Of a stretch of 64,000 bases of DNA, positions 1 to 18,993 are shown one piece after another (the first letter of the stretch is position 1; each line of letters starts with the position of its first letter). The notes under the pieces are model-generated. The model saw only the letters and a program-made list of their open reading frames with translations. It was not told the origin of the DNA and made no database searches. The position numbers and the translations under genes are program-made. Origin of the DNA: Symbiodinium natans (taxonomy: Eukaryota; Sar; Dinophyceae; Suessiales; Symbiodiniaceae); assembly GCA_905221605.1 (NCBI GenBank), contig CAJNDS010000491.1, positions 186,001-250,000 on the forward strand, in the 5' to 3' direction.

Positions 1-617
1 AAAGGCACAAGATTCATGTGCCCGCGGCCCCAAGGCATAAACTGGCCTAGACCGCTCAAATTTCTAAAAAGCGCGGCAGTCCCTGCAACGTGCACCGGAT
101 TTCGTCGGCCCAATCCCCCCCTCGGATGCCTTCAAATCCATGGCTTGCGGCTGTCCCTTCTTGTTCAAGTACGCGGTGAAGGAGACCTGGCAAAGTGGTG
201 CAGCTACACAGGCGCTGTTAGCACCACGACAAAGTTAGCGGGTCAGGAGCGCCATCTGACCGGGCTGGCAGTCGCCGACCTGGTTGTGGTGCAAGAAGAC
301 CTTGCGGGCATTCTCTGGAACACGTTGCCCAGAGGGAAGCAATGTCCACACAGAGTTAGACAGCAAGGATGCTCGTAGGGCTGTAAAAATCCTGCACAAC
401 TTTTTCCAAGCACGTCCAATCGATTCCTGCACAAGCCGAAGAGAAGTCAGGCAAGGTCGTAGAGTTCGTCTTCCATGGGCAATGGATCTCCTTATTTGCC
501 GAGGCATCAAGTCTCCAACTGCTGCATGACAGTGCCAGGGGCATCTTCAAATGCACATTAGCTGCATTGGCTTGCGGTAGGAAACATGTTCGGCATGGGT
601 GATCTATTTCATACATC
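1..617. other. No recognisable gene (left edge)
   Basis: Open frames exist on both strands but none resembles a known family or shows a convincing chain of exons. It lies downstream of the fibrillin gene, which is read leftwards and ends at 618. It may hold the 3' untranslated region of that gene and intergenic DNA. Confidence 0.5.
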
Positions 618-2294
618 TCAGAAACCCATATCATATATGTCCGTAAACATGCAAACATGAAGCGCCTTCGATGCCACAGCAACATTGCAGGATTGTGCAG
701 TCAAGCCTCGCACCCTGGCCAGGACAAAGACGCTCCCGCTCTTGGAGCCCCGCGAAATTCCTGCAGGGGGGCTCGGGGCATCTCGGCGCGTTGCTCTCAA
801 AAAGCATTCGCAAGTGGGGGTTTACGATGCTAGGGGGTACCTTCTTGGTCCTTCTTATAAGGGAATCCTTTTATTTGGGGGGCTGCTTTAGGGGTCCCTA
901 TTTTCGTAAACCCCCAAATCATGAAGAGGGCAAAGCGCTGCTGCGCGAATGCAGCCCAGCTGCGTAAATCATCATCGAGGTAGTCCGTCTCAAAGATGCC
1001 GCGTGCACGATCACCAAGAAGCTTGAAGGGAACCTCTGTGATCAGGGGACGCCATCTGGCTCCGCCATGTTCCACCGGCGTTTTTTGAAGCTTCCAGAAA
1101 CCATCAGAAACTCCCATAATCCAAAATATACTAGAACCCTGAACCCCTTGACTCCAAGCAGCCGGGTAGGGTAAACAAATAGGCTCCTCGAGGTCGCGGT
1201 CTGCCCATGGCGGCCTTCGAATGACGATGCGGCCCCCGGTCCACTGGAAGCGCAGGTCCGACTCCTCATGGTCAGTTCATTCTCTAGCCTTGGGCTTCGA
1301 GCTTCAGGACGACGACAACGACGGCGACGGCGGCGGCGGCGACGGCGGCGGCGACGACGACCACCACGACCACCACCACCACCACCACCACCACCACCAC
1401 CACCACCACCACCACCACGACCCCGACCACCACCACCACCACCACCAGTACCTGAATTTCACTATCTGCAGACTGCCCGAGTAAAAGGAACACACTAGGC
1501 AGAGTTGTCAACGGCTATGAGGCTCCTCCGTGCTCAGGTCTGCCTCAAGGCAGATGATCCCAAGTGGGGAGGCATCGATGACGTTGTACCATCGACCAGG
1601 CGTCGCAGTGAGGTCAAGGGCTTGGTAGACCTGTGGCTTGTTTATTCTTGTAGAACTAGACATTTGCAAGGCAAACAGAAGAACGGGATGAGACAAGCCA
1701 GCGGCAAGGCTCCTTCTGGACGGCGCTGTTGGTGAAGGCAGCAGCCTGAACTGGAGAGGGTCCCTTGCCGAAGACGTACTCCTGCCAGCTTTTCAAGCTG
1801 AACAAGTTTGCCGCCGCTTGGCCCGGTGTGAAGGTGTTCAGCAGCTTCCACCGTCCAGCCAGGAGCTTCTGGGCATCCTCACTTTTGAGCTTCTCCTTAT
1901 CAAAGGACGTGACCAGCTCTGCAACGAGGTCCTCCACCCGCTGTGCGGCATTCACGCGGCTCGAATCCCAGTTCCCCGAAAGGAGATCCAAGAGCTCGGA
2001 CTTTGCCTCGTTCGCCGCGCAGACTGCGACGACAGCTGCGCGCGACCCTCGCGAGTCTCGTGAACCCCGCGAGCGGCGGCCGGCCCTTCCCCAGAGCCTC
2101 GAAACGTTCAAAACGCCGAGCGACGCGCTGGCGGACGTGACGGCCAGCGAGACGACAGCTGCAGAAAGACGCGGTGCTTCACAGCGCCAAGGACGAGGGC
2201 TGGCTCTCGACAGGGACGGCGGATGAGCTGCCTGGTGTTTGTGGGAGGTCGGCGTTCGGGAGATCGATGAGGACAGCTGTGTCACCATCGCCAT
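618..2294 (-). CDS. Plastid-lipid-associated protein (PAP/fibrillin), five exons
   Basis: Fibrillins are lipid-binding, lipocalin-like proteins of plastoglobules and thylakoids. Exon 1 (2294-1725) starts at an ATG and opens with an Arg/Ser-rich leader containing a hydrophobic stretch (LSAAVVSLAVTSASASLGV), which fits the two-part presequence of a peridinin plastid. The PAP domain then begins (SELLDLLSGNW, LLAGRWKLLNTFTP). Exon 2 (1630-about 1544) gives VYQALDLTATPGRWYNV, exon 3 (1264-about 1170) RFQWTGGRIVIRR, exon 4 (about 1055-964) the family signature RGIFETDYLDDDL, and exon 5 (759-618) RISRGSKSGSVFVL. Introns 1724-1631, about 1543-1265 and 963-760 all start GC and end AG; joining exons 4 and 5 restores the family sequence DDDLRISRG exactly. 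The exon 3-4 junction is not resolved. Intron 2 holds a trinucleotide repeat and intron 4 an inverted-repeat element. Family certain; function in this species inferred. Confidence 0.87.
815..916. mobile_element. Short inverted-repeat element (MITE-like), copy A
   Basis: A 102-bp block bounded by perfect 13-bp terminal inverted repeats (TGGGGGTTTACGA at 815-827, its complement at 904-916). The interior contains GGGGTACCTT, TTATAAGGG and AGGGGTCCCT motifs that recur in order at 37.7 and 61.0 kb. It has no coding capacity. It sits wholly inside fibrillin intron 4 (963-760), and removing it leaves 102 bp, near the size of neighbouring introns. No clear target-site duplication is visible. Similar non-autonomous elements are known as MITEs; assignment to a named family is not possible here. 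Confidence 0.65.
1312..1447. repeat. Trinucleotide repeat (CGG/CGA then CCA)n in fibrillin intron 2
   Basis: GAC/GGC-type triplets pass into about 25 nearly perfect CAC/CCA triplets. It creates long artificial His, Pro, Val and Trp runs in all frames, so the overlapping open frames are not genes. It lies in the intron between fibrillin exons 2 and 3. Confidence 0.9.
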
Positions 2295-2671
2295 GGCTCG
2301 CAACAAAAGTTGTCGAGGGCTGAACTTAGACTTGAGTCGAGTGACTAGTGAGAGTCTCGTGAGTTGGTAGAATCTACTGAGTCTAGTGGCATAGGTATAC
2401 AGTAAGGGTCCGGAGTCCGTCCATGATGATGGCCATGCCGATCCCTCAAGGGCACAGCGCATCTTGCAGACCGCACATGCAATCCCCTCAAAACAGCTTC
2501 TTCTGAGTCAGGTTTAGAGTCTAGAGTGGCAATGTCCCGCATAGCTCAGCATGAAGATCTCTCTTTGAAAGAAGCAGCTGCCCACCCGAATCAGCACAGT
2601 CTGGCAACATTCTCGTCATGATTTGACATACAGCACATTACGGCATCAAACTCCAGTGGGGGGCCAGGAAA

Positions 2672-3440
2672 CTAGTTCTTGGGATGATCTGGGGTATCGA
2701 CATCCTGCTTGAAGCCTTGCTGCTGCAAGCCCTCACAGACGATGAAGCCGAATCCGTGCGTTGCCTTACGAGACAGTCACGGGGCTAGAGCAGCAAAGTC
2801 GATCCAGCTGCGCAGTGTCCATCCAAGGGGCATTAAAGCTCTTGATTTGGCCCATATAGGTTCCAAGAATTTGTTGCACCTCGATGCAGCAGGTCAGCAT
2901 TCGCTTGCAGTGCTGGATTCGAGGCTGGTCACCAACACCAGAATCTGGGCTAATCACGTCAGGCTGAGCGTGGGGTGAGAAACCCTTGCTGCCCTGCAGG
3001 CCAAGACACAGACTTGCACTCTCCCGCTCACAGTGATGCGGACGGCTGATGTAGTGCGGTTGCAGCTCGAGGTGCGGAGCCTTGCCACCCTTTCCCTTGT
3101 CGCCCATCATGGGGTCGCCCTGGCCGATAGGTGCACAAGCCCTCAAGACCCAAATGCACACGCGGCCCCTGTACGTGATCTCTTCGCTGTTACATGCATC
3201 TGCAACCCAGAAATTCCGGCCCATCCCGCCTTCCCCATCATTCCGCCGGGACCCATGGCCAGATCCATGCCCATTGGGCCCATGCCTCAAGCACAAGACA
3301 CTTGCCAGCTCAGAGCTCGAAGTGTGGCGGAGCTCGGAGAAATCCGAGGGGCCCATGTCGCCCGGGCCCATGCAGCCCATGGCTGGCGGAGGTGGCGGTA
3401 TCTGGCCCATTGCCATGCTCATCCCGGCCATGGGACCCAT
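2672..3440 (-). CDS. Met/Gly/Pro-rich protein with cold-shock-like RNA-binding domain
   Basis: Several short exons can be chained. Exon 1 (from ATG 3440, to about 3330) is a low-complexity MGPMAG/PPPPP segment. A second piece near 3272-3225 continues the theme (GMGPMGMD...GGMMGK), and a third near 3122-3084 reads GDPMMGDKGKGGK. Exon 4 (2879-2832, 48 nt) reads VQQILGTYMGQIKSFN and exon 5 (from 2764) ATHGFGFIVCEGLQQQG. Across the GC-AG intron 2831-2765 this forms the G-x-IKSFN...GFGFI core of the nucleic-acid-binding domain common in dinoflagellate proteins and related to cold-shock domains. The C-terminal end after KQDV is not found, and the frame runs to a stop at 2672. Role as an RNA-binding protein is inferred. 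The short exons make the model provisional. Confidence 0.55.
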
Positions 3441-4601
3441 GGGAGCCACCCCTGGCAGCCCAGCCGTGCCTCGGTCCGCGATGGGGAGAACACGGGGGAA
3501 GGAGGAGGGGCATGAATCTGCGAAGTGCTCATTGTGTGAATGATGTTGATCGCTGATATTACGACCACGGTATTACTCTCATGCAGTTTGAGGGGGGTGC
3601 CTACAAACAAACTCAATTTCCATGGGCTATCTTACTTGAATGCCGAATAGTGACGAGAGCCCATACGTTCCGTGTATTCTACTACTATTGCTACGATGAT
3701 TCATCGGAACATGAATCTCAAAAATGAGCTCGGAAAAGATGTTCGACCGACTCTGGGGCTGGCGCCCATGTAGGCCTCGGCTAAACGGCAGAATGCCAAA
3801 GAAACGTGTTCTCATGATGCGTGCTTGAGCTATGTGATAGATTCGTAGTCATGATAGCAGAACTCGAAGAATGAAACCATCGGCTACAGCTGAAAGGGGA
3901 TTTATCTAGATGGGCAGTTTTGGTTGGATTCGCGCCCGGGGAAAAACACATGCCCAAGTTCGAAGAAGGCTACATCAACTAGTCCAGGTTAAAAAGAAGT
4001 ATCCTTTGGGATAACTACCCCTTTACACGCCGCTGAAGCCATAGTACTGATTCCTGAAGAGGCATGACAGAAGAGTATCAACACGGCAACCGTCACTCGC
4101 AAGTGAACTCTCAAGCTTTGAGGGCGGAGCCTTGCCTGCCCCCTTGGGAGGCTGTGGAGGGCCTCCTCAAAGCACCGCAATGCTTCCACAAAGCCGCGTC
4201 GGGCCAACAAATGTCAGTCTGCCACAGATCGCGCCAACTTCGCTGACACAGGTCTGCGAGCTCTCTTTTTTGAAACCTATCTGCGCGAGTTGGTCGAAGA
4301 ACGCTCGTGCTCGTGGCTTCGGCACGTCACCGGCCAGATCAGCCCCGATGCGGGGGTTGACCTCGAAGATGCAGGGCCTGGCTAAGACTTGGTTGTCCAG
4401 TAACCTGGGGGAATTAACGGTTAACCTTTGGGATTAGAAGTAATTATAAGGGGATCTTACTATAAAAAGGAAGACAAGAGTGATGTCGACAGGTGTGCTT
4501 CACGAGGTTTAACGAGCGAGGAACCCACCTTCCGTCTGGCCGCCGCTTGTAGTTGAAGTTGCAAATGCCACCTCACCGCTTTGCTCTGGCGACATCAGAA
4601 A
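3441..4601. other. No recognisable gene
   Basis: Mixed-composition DNA with only short open frames on both strands. I see no family resemblance or repeat. It separates the cold-shock-like gene from the next exons to the right. Confidence 0.4.
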
Positions 4602-4919
4602 CTACTTAAAGTGATCGATCCCCCTCCTGAACACTTCCACGCCGAGCTTCTGTAGCCAGTCAGGAACTTTGCCATGATCTGAAGGTGCTTGGCAGGAACT
4701 TCGCACCTTGACAGCGACAGGGAGCCGTATGAGCCATCCTGCTCTGCCCTCTTAAACCACAACGACCCTGTCATGCTTGAATGATGGGCTTGACGCGCGA
4801 CCACATGGCTTCTGCACTGGGTGAACACCAAGAAGCAGCTCTTTGGAAATCTCGCGCACGTGTGGCCAGATGTACTCCATGCCATCATACTGATACTTCA
4901 TCGTAACGGAATCCAAGAT
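4602..4919 (-). CDS. Exons of an unrecognised protein
   Basis: Two coding-like exons on the minus strand. The first (4919-about 4815, after TGGGCAG) encodes ILDSVTMKYQYDG followed by MEYIWPHVREISKELLL. The second, ending at a TAG at 4602, encodes VPDWLQKLGVEVFRRGIDHF after an AG acceptor near 4683. Codon choice and amphipathic character look genuine. The WPHVREI segment faintly recalls the start of SMP lipid-transfer domains, but this is too little for a call. Upstream exons probably lie to the right (4.95-5.3 kb) but were not resolved. Confidence 0.35.
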
Positions 4920-5722
4920 CTGCCCATGCCTCACATATTCTGAACATGGTGGAACCTCGCTGCCACACAAAGGAACTACCTCACTAAGCTTGCGGCCAGA
5001 CCAGCAGTGAAGTTGAGAACTCATACTCCCCGGGGATAAGCTCCTGCAACACCTCACACAGCAATGTCTTTCACGTGTCAACACGCCGCGGACTTGATAA
5101 AGCTATACAGTCCCGAAATGCGGCCTTGAACACCAGATGCTCTGGATTCTGAGCTCATGGCCCAATCGGCTCCAATACTCACGCAGTCGACTCCCACAAC
5201 ACACCGCACATCCTCAGAGCCATTCACGATTCGAGCGCCTGAAGCGACAGCAGAGAACCCTGCTGCCAAAAAATGGGAGGACTGGGCATGTAGCCTAACA
5301 GCCCAAACCATCTTGCCCGCCTTCCCCGTACTGGCCAGATGCAGGTTTCAACATACCTGGTACCATCGGCACTGGCAACATTGCTGCCTTGCTATACCAG
5401 CACATGAATTACTACATGTCACTGCGACCTACGCGACTTCAACAGGCTGCACGAGCCTGCACTGGCTGCCAACTGGCGAGACCCTTGCCAAGCCGCATGG
5501 ATACGCGGCCCCTTCCACCGAGGTGTACCGCTGCGGCATGTAGCTGCAGATTCCCAACCGCTGAGCGTACTCAAAGAGCTTGGCCTGACGTTGCAACGGG
5601 ACTCAACGGGGCTAAGAGTCCCAGGCAACCCTCGGAAGCCCTTCAACCCTGAGTTTGGCCTTGTCATCCAAAGTTTCCACAAGGCCAGGCTCACAGGCAA
5701 GGACTCGCCAGCCAGCCTCGAA

Positions 5723-6490
5723 TCAGCCGGGTACTCTAGTGACTTTCGGGTAGTTTCGCTTGTGTTCACAAGCATAGGCCAGAGGACCTCCTCCCATTTC
5801 TGCTGCTGCTGAGCGATCTCTATCGCTGCCCGATCCGTACAGGGCCTCAGCTGCCATTCGTTGAGAGTGTACAGCTCTAGCTATGCGGCGCACTAGCAGT
5901 CTGAGTTTGAGAATTGTTGCGTCCGCTCGCAGAATTTGTTTAAAACTTTGTCTTTGTCCACATGACAATCAAACATACTGCAGGTTGGCCTGAAGACACG
6001 GAAGACTATCTGGGAGCGTGGCAAGATCCAGGCAGGCTGGCTGGCAGCCGGGATGGGTGTGCCCAGGGTCCTCTCAGGGTGAGGCAGGGCAAGCGGCTCA
6101 TAAACAAAAACAACGACCCTGCGAGCCAAATATCCCAGTTCCATCTGGTCCAGGACATCGAGTTCTGCACGATGCCCCCCAGCATGCGCACCTGTCTCGC
6201 TTGCCGAAGCTTTGAAGGTTGCGGGCGCGTTGGGAGGCGCTGACTTCACTCCAAGTGGATATGCCTTCCAGAAAGTTCACCCCCAAACCGTGCACCTTTC
6301 AGCTCCTGCAAAACAGCACGCCCACCCGCACACGGGCCCACGCAACCGCCCTCCCCCGCCCCGAACTCGAGCCCAAACATCCCCCCAAAGCATGCCAACT
6401 CAGAATTCAACTCCCGCACCTGGCGGTTCCAGATGAAGCCCGGAACAATCTGGAACTGCACCTCGTCCGAGCCCCAGTGGGCCACCTACG
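5723..6490 (-). CDS. Exons of an unrecognised protein
   Basis: Three minus-strand stretches look coding: near 6490-6430 (AHWGSDEVQFQIVPGFIWN, after a GGCGTAG acceptor), near 6190-6070 (AELDVLDQMELGYLARR, then VVVFVYEP), and near 5960-5780 (ILRADATILKLRLLVRRIAR). They may belong to one gene but the joints are not settled. No family was recognised. A short (GT)n run lies just upstream at 6534-6552. Confidence 0.25.
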
Positions 6491-7018
6491 CCGAGGATAT
6501 CAACGGCTGGAAAATTGATTTGGGAATTAATCTTGTGTGTGTGTGTGTGTGTTATCCTTTGTTTTTGTTTTCTTTTGGGGGTGGGTGGGTGAATCTTGTT
6601 TTTTAGGGTTTGGCTCTTGTCCGTGGCCTCGAACCTCAGCCAAAACAGATGCACGCAGTGCCAACCGACCAGTCCTTGCTTTCTGGCGGCCGCGACAGCT
6701 CGTGTTTTCTAAAACACAAGCTGTCGCGAAACTGATGAAAAGTTTTATGAAAACTCTGTGAAGCACAGACTCCGTGAACTTTGGAGTTATAGAGAGAATA
6801 GAGATTTTTGAATTTTGCATATGCTTCCGGGACAAGAGCCAACCCCTAAACTTAAAATATCCCCAATGAAAAAAACAAAAGAACTCCTTTTTACAAAACA
6901 CCTCTCTGTTACTAACCGACACCCCGAGGTGGAAGAGGGTTCTTTGTCGGCCGTGAATGACGATTCTAGGACGTATCCTCAACTTGTTCTCGGGAAATTG
7001 GGGGAGGGGGGAGGCGAT

Positions 7019-8135
7019 CTAGTATGATTCATGCGGAGGTGCCAAAACAGGGCCCTTCAGTGAAATCAAGCCCTCACAACCTCCGGCCTCAGACTCCAGC
7101 TGCACGGCAGCCTTCTCCAGTCCTGCACACCGGCAAAGCTGCACCAAGCTGGCATAGTCCTCCAGGGAGGGGGAGGTGTCCCGCAGGCTTGAGCGGAGAG
7201 GTGGGGCGATTTCACGTGGCTCAGCACCTTTCGGGTCTTCATGCAGTTCGGGCTTTGTGGGCTCCTGCCGTGAGGGGCTTGCACCAGGCTGCTCCGCTGC
7301 CCACATTTGGTCAAGAAGCAACATGGCCTGTCAGGGGTCAACGGCCAACCCTGTGCTTGCAGCGGGAGCGCACGCTGCGTAGCAAGCTGTTGGTTCGGTT
7401 TTTGGCGGGCAACGCCTGCTGCCACACGTCCGTGCTCTGGCTGCTGGTGCAGGCCTTGATGCCCAAGCCCAGAGTCTTGGCACTGGGCCTGGGACCCCAC
7501 TTTTGCAGCGATGTCAGGCTGAACAACACATCCTGCCAGCGCCCCTGGCACGCGGCCTCCTCCATGGCTTCAAACCTAGCCTGAACAACTTTGTCCCGGC
7601 CAGTCTCATCGGTCTCGCAGCCAGACAGAACATAAGTCTCATACTCATACCTCACCGCCACCTGCATGTTGGCACCCGCAAGGAGCTCGATGCGGAATGC
7701 AGGAAGACCGTCATTACTCACAAACCAGTTGAGTCCATGACCCCGAGAGTCGGGTCCGGCCGGATCGCAGGAAATATCCTTGCTGGCGTTTAGTAGGGAA
7801 CTAGGGATTTCGATGGATATCATGTGTAAGAGGAACCTAATGCTCTAATGTCTAAATCCCTACTACGGTAACTAAGAACCGGCAAGTGGCTGCCTGCTCT
7901 TGAAGCGGATGGATGACTAGGCTCCAATCTGCATCTTGCACGATTTGGAACTCGCTACCGTACTCCAACTGTTCATCAGCGTACCGGTAGCAATCGGCGC
8001 CATGCTGTGGCTCCACGTCGAGGTAGTAGAAACCCGGAAAGATGGGATCCTGCACCATCTCTTCAAGTTCCCATCCCAACCAGCTGGCAGCCACATGGTA
8101 CGAAGCGGAACTTGCGGGCATTGGCGGCTTTCGCT
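7019..8135 (-). CDS. Dinoflagellate-type repeat-domain protein with PPR-like helices
   Basis: Three exons. Exon a (about 8135-7894) encodes SYHVAASWLGWELEEMV...GFYYLDVEP...FQIVQDADW. Exon b (7778-7416) continues GPDSRGHGLNWF...AFRIELLAG and then RWQDVLFSLTSLQKWGPRP with KTLGLGIKACTSS, a pattern like the helical PPR repeats of dinoflagellates. Exon c (7327-7019) starts AMLLLDQMWAAE and ends at a TAG. Both introns (7893-7779, 7415-7328) are GC-AG and keep the frame. The W...FQIV..DW / GPD..GHGLNWF module is one I recognise from many dinoflagellate proteins but it has no settled function. PPR repeats usually bind organelle RNA; that role is only inferred here. The 5' end may lie further right. 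Confidence 0.6.
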
Positions 8136-8211
8136 TTGCATCCAAGTGCAGAGGCCGTCCGCGAGACGAAAACACTCTCAGTCGATGGGGAGCCAGCCTG
8201 TACGCAGACAA

Positions 8212-11088
8212 GCCTGTACTCCGAAGGTACCATTGTTCGCAAATGCGTACGAGTATCCTCTTGTGACTTCTGACTATACTTTATGTCTTTCACCTAGGAC
8301 AAGATATAGAAGTCCCGACTACACAATCGCTGCCATTCTTGCAAATTTTCTACGGTGGCAGATTGTGGAGGCGCCCTGTAAGGCCCGGTCGATCTGAGGT
8401 ACGGGTGCACCATCGCCGCCATCGTGACGGACAGGAGGGGGGCTCTGCCGCGCATCCAGCCACTGCGACTCATCTGCTTCCCCACAAGCTAAAGGCTTGC
8501 CATGCTGCGAAGCCAGCCTTAGAAAAGTCACATGCGGCGCACGATGGATTCCTCCATCGTGCCCATCGGGGTGCACCGTTGAACAAACCAGAGAGCCGAA
8601 GAAGAGGTTTAAAAATGACAAAGACAAACTTACACGGACTGCCAGCGCAACCTCAAGTCTCATGCCCTCCCACCCTCCCAACTGTGCCATTGATTCTGCC
8701 TGCAAGTGGCCACCTGCAGCGTTATCGCACCCAGGACGAATGGCTGGGGGGCCCGGGTTGTAAGTGCCTGGACACTGGGTATAGCAACATCGGACGGAAT
8801 TGGTGATCAATTTCAGGAAGGTGCTTGTGGTTTTAAAACCTCTTTGAGATCAATTTCATTGACAGGTCTCAGGGATGTCTGGCAATGAACTGGCCTAAGC
8901 CTCTACGCAGCTACACGTGCATCATAGCATGGCAGGCAAACCACGAGATGAAATGAAAGCTACAGCTACACTCGACTTGTCCCCATAGAGCAAGAATTGG
9001 GTCAGGGTGCTGCCAGACCAGTTGAGGCCAGTGTGTTCGCCCCGCACACCAACGCCACCGTCTTGCGCTGTCCCACTTGATCCTGCAAGCACCCAGCTGT
9101 GGAAAAATTGTCATGATCTGGCCGAGAATGTTGGTGTACGGCTTGCATCTGTCTGAGCTTGACTGGAAGGACGCCGGAAACGAGCATGTGTTGTGTTTTC
9201 ATGTTCCCTACAATGCATCCTGTGAGGAGTGTCACCGAGCACGTTCCCTACAACCAGCGCGACTTGCCTTGACACGCTCGTTCAGAAGCAGCGTGCCCCA
9301 GAGTGTCGTCACGAAGCCTACTGCGGAATAACTTTCCAAGTCTGGCCTACCTGCTCAGTCACGCCAACGTACGTAGTGCAAGCAATGGCCTAGAGGACGT
9401 ACAGCGGCAGCTGGAATTGGACGGAGCAGTGCAGTCAGCTGCGGTGGCTTCAAAAGCAGCAATGGCCCTGTGCAGGAAGGATTGCAGCTGTCACTTACAA
9501 CATGGTGACGTAACGGCAGTAGCCAAGGCCTAGTGTGGCACACCAGTAGCCATCAGCCACCACAGCAAACTCTCCAGGCTCGGCCATTCCCGTCACACGT
9601 GGTCGCGATTTTACTCGTAACGGCACTTACAATCGAGAAGCTGCGCTGCGGAACCATGCCTGCACATACCTGACTGCTACAATGAGAGGTGCTGTAGTGC
9701 TTGTGGATGCTTGTGGCAGGTCGAGGGCTGCGCTAGCTGGGTCCCTCAGCAAATGCTGCAGCAGTCGCGATGACAGGCGGTTGCTTTCAATCCTACTGAG
9801 ACAATTCCTTACTTCGCTTCCAGAGGCAGCAGGCCTGTGGGCTGTAGGTCGAATGCCTGTGGCTTCATGTCCTCAAGACAAGGTCCGGAAACGTGGGGAC
9901 GCGAAGACAAGGTCCGGAAACGTGCGGACGCGTTGATTTTGCAGGTCTGTCCATGTCATGCATGAAGATCTTCGGCGAACATTCTGCCGTTTCTCACTTT
10001 CAGGATGTCTTTCATCACTCGATTTCTGGGATGTTTCTCTTCCGCTGCACAACAAACGCATCTTCTGCGAAGTCCCAACCGCCCAGATCTCCCTCATGTC
10101 TCCTTGCTAAGCAGTATGGCAAAGTTCACCTCTGTGCCCGGTGGGAGAGCGCCCACCTGCATGGGGGAATCGGAAGCTCACAAGAGTGAGTTGTATGCCG
10201 ACATGTTCCCGAACCATGATGGCTTTCAGGCATGGGTGCCGAGATCGGTGGTGCAGCTTCAGCTGCCTGGTTCTTGTGGACATAGACGTCGTGCCCAAAG
10301 ACCGCCTGCACAGGACCAGGGCGGAAAACAGCTCCTGAGGGCCTTTGGGCCCTTGATGCAGAGTAGGCACCACGAGTCCCTCACTCTTGGTGTGGTCTCT
10401 GCAGAGAGGGTCCAACATTCCAAGCCACGTGGGTCAGGTCTCAGAGCTCGCAAAGACTTGGCGCGATTTCGCTTTTGCTCGCGAGCATTCGGGCAAGCAT
10501 TCTAGACACTTTGGGAGATTGGACGTGCTTCCGACTCCCTAAGAGAGGCGAAGCCACAGGCGTTGCTTAGTCAAAATAGCTCATCGCCAGGAAGTAACTA
10601 AGTAGTGATCGCGGAGCTTAAAAATCTGCTTGCATACTCAAGGCTCCTGCGCAGCAAGCAAGCAGCTGGAAGCACTACAGTGAACTTGGAGGCTGCAAAC
10701 AGTCACGGCTGACTGACTTGCAAGCGCAGCTGGCTCAGGACCCCTAGATGCCCCAAGCTGTTTCCCCAATAGACCACACTTTGAAGGCACCTTCCGCGTG
10801 TACAGGCATATTCTGAATTGTCTTCGGCTGGCAGCTGATGACTTCAGGACAAATCATCCAGTCAAGCTTGCATATCCTTGCGCTCTTACCTAAGTATGAG
10901 GAGATTCAACGCATTGCCTATGACTAAGTAGTTGCTCCGGTGCTGCGGTATCATCATGAAACTCTTATCGAGGAAAGCATCAAGCTGATCTCGATAGGCT
11001 TCACCCCATCTATCAATCCTTGATTTTGTTCGTGGACATGTGAGCTGCATCATCGTTATGGGGTCCTGAACGAACTAAACGTGAAACT
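8212..11088. other. Long stretch without recognisable gene
   Basis: About 2.9 kb between the 3' end of the metalloprotease gene (11089) and the next gene to the left. Open frames up to about 165 codons occur on both strands but none shows family similarity or a coding pattern. The only structure seen is a 29-bp tandem duplication at 9876-9933. Confidence 0.4.
9876..9933. repeat. Two-copy 29-bp tandem repeat
   Basis: The unit beginning AGACAAGGTCCGGAAACGTG is present twice head to tail, differing at two positions. It is too short for a satellite and is most simply a local duplication. Confidence 0.85.
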
Positions 11089-18497
<7,409 letters not shown>

Positions 18498-18520
18498 GAG
18501 GCAAGCTTTGGTGGCAGCAC

Positions 18521-18522
18521 CT
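18521..18522 (-). other. Candidate spliced-leader acceptor AG for the metalloprotease gene
   Basis: On the minus strand a short pyrimidine-containing stretch ends in TTGCAG 23 nt before the ATG at 18497. Dinoflagellate mRNAs receive a 22-nt leader by trans-splicing at such an AG. The position is plausible only; transcript ends would settle it. Confidence 0.3.
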
Positions 18523-18658
18523 GCAATGTTCTGATATTAAAAAGTCGAGCGCCCTCGAGCCCTATTCTCACGGCGCGGCGAGTTGATTTCGGCACGGTTG
18601 TGAGCACTTGCGTGAAAGAACTTGATCAAGCCCGAAACGAAGCATCGTCTCAGCAAGA

Positions 18659-18993
18659 TCAGCCCTGTGCCATCAACGGTCCGATGTGCAACGCCACTGA
18701 ACTCCCTGTCTTGTCCGCAGCAGTAAGAACGAAACGAATGAAGGACGTGCTGTGGGAGCCTTCAGCTCCGGGCAGTCGATGAACCCGAATCCTGTGCCCA
18801 TCATCGGCTTTATTCTGCCAGTCCTCAGGTTTGCTCAGGGCACTTCGAATACTGGGGTTTGGCTCAGGACGCTTGGCAGCCAGTGCTTGAACATGCATGG
18901 ACATCTGCAAGGTCATGCATGATTCTATGACAACGAACAAAGGCACAAGGCCGTCGACAATGACTGCCTCCGTCGCTGCAAAGATTGCTCAAG
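18659..18993 (-). CDS. Exon of an unrecognised protein with a hydrophobic segment
   Basis: The frame IFAATEAVIVDG then LVPLFVVIESCMTLQM suggests one membrane segment, followed by a polar, coding-like region (KPEDWQNKADDGHRIRVHRL, FIRFVLTAADKTG) ending at a stop at 18659. It lies 137 bp upstream of the presumed trans-splice site of the metalloprotease gene, same strand. No family recognised; it may be the last exon of the gene that starts at 19750. Confidence 0.4.

Noticed and set aside
1221-1511. His-, Pro-, Val- and Trp-rich open frames
   Set aside because: They are translations of the (CCA/GGT)n repeat inside a fibrillin intron.
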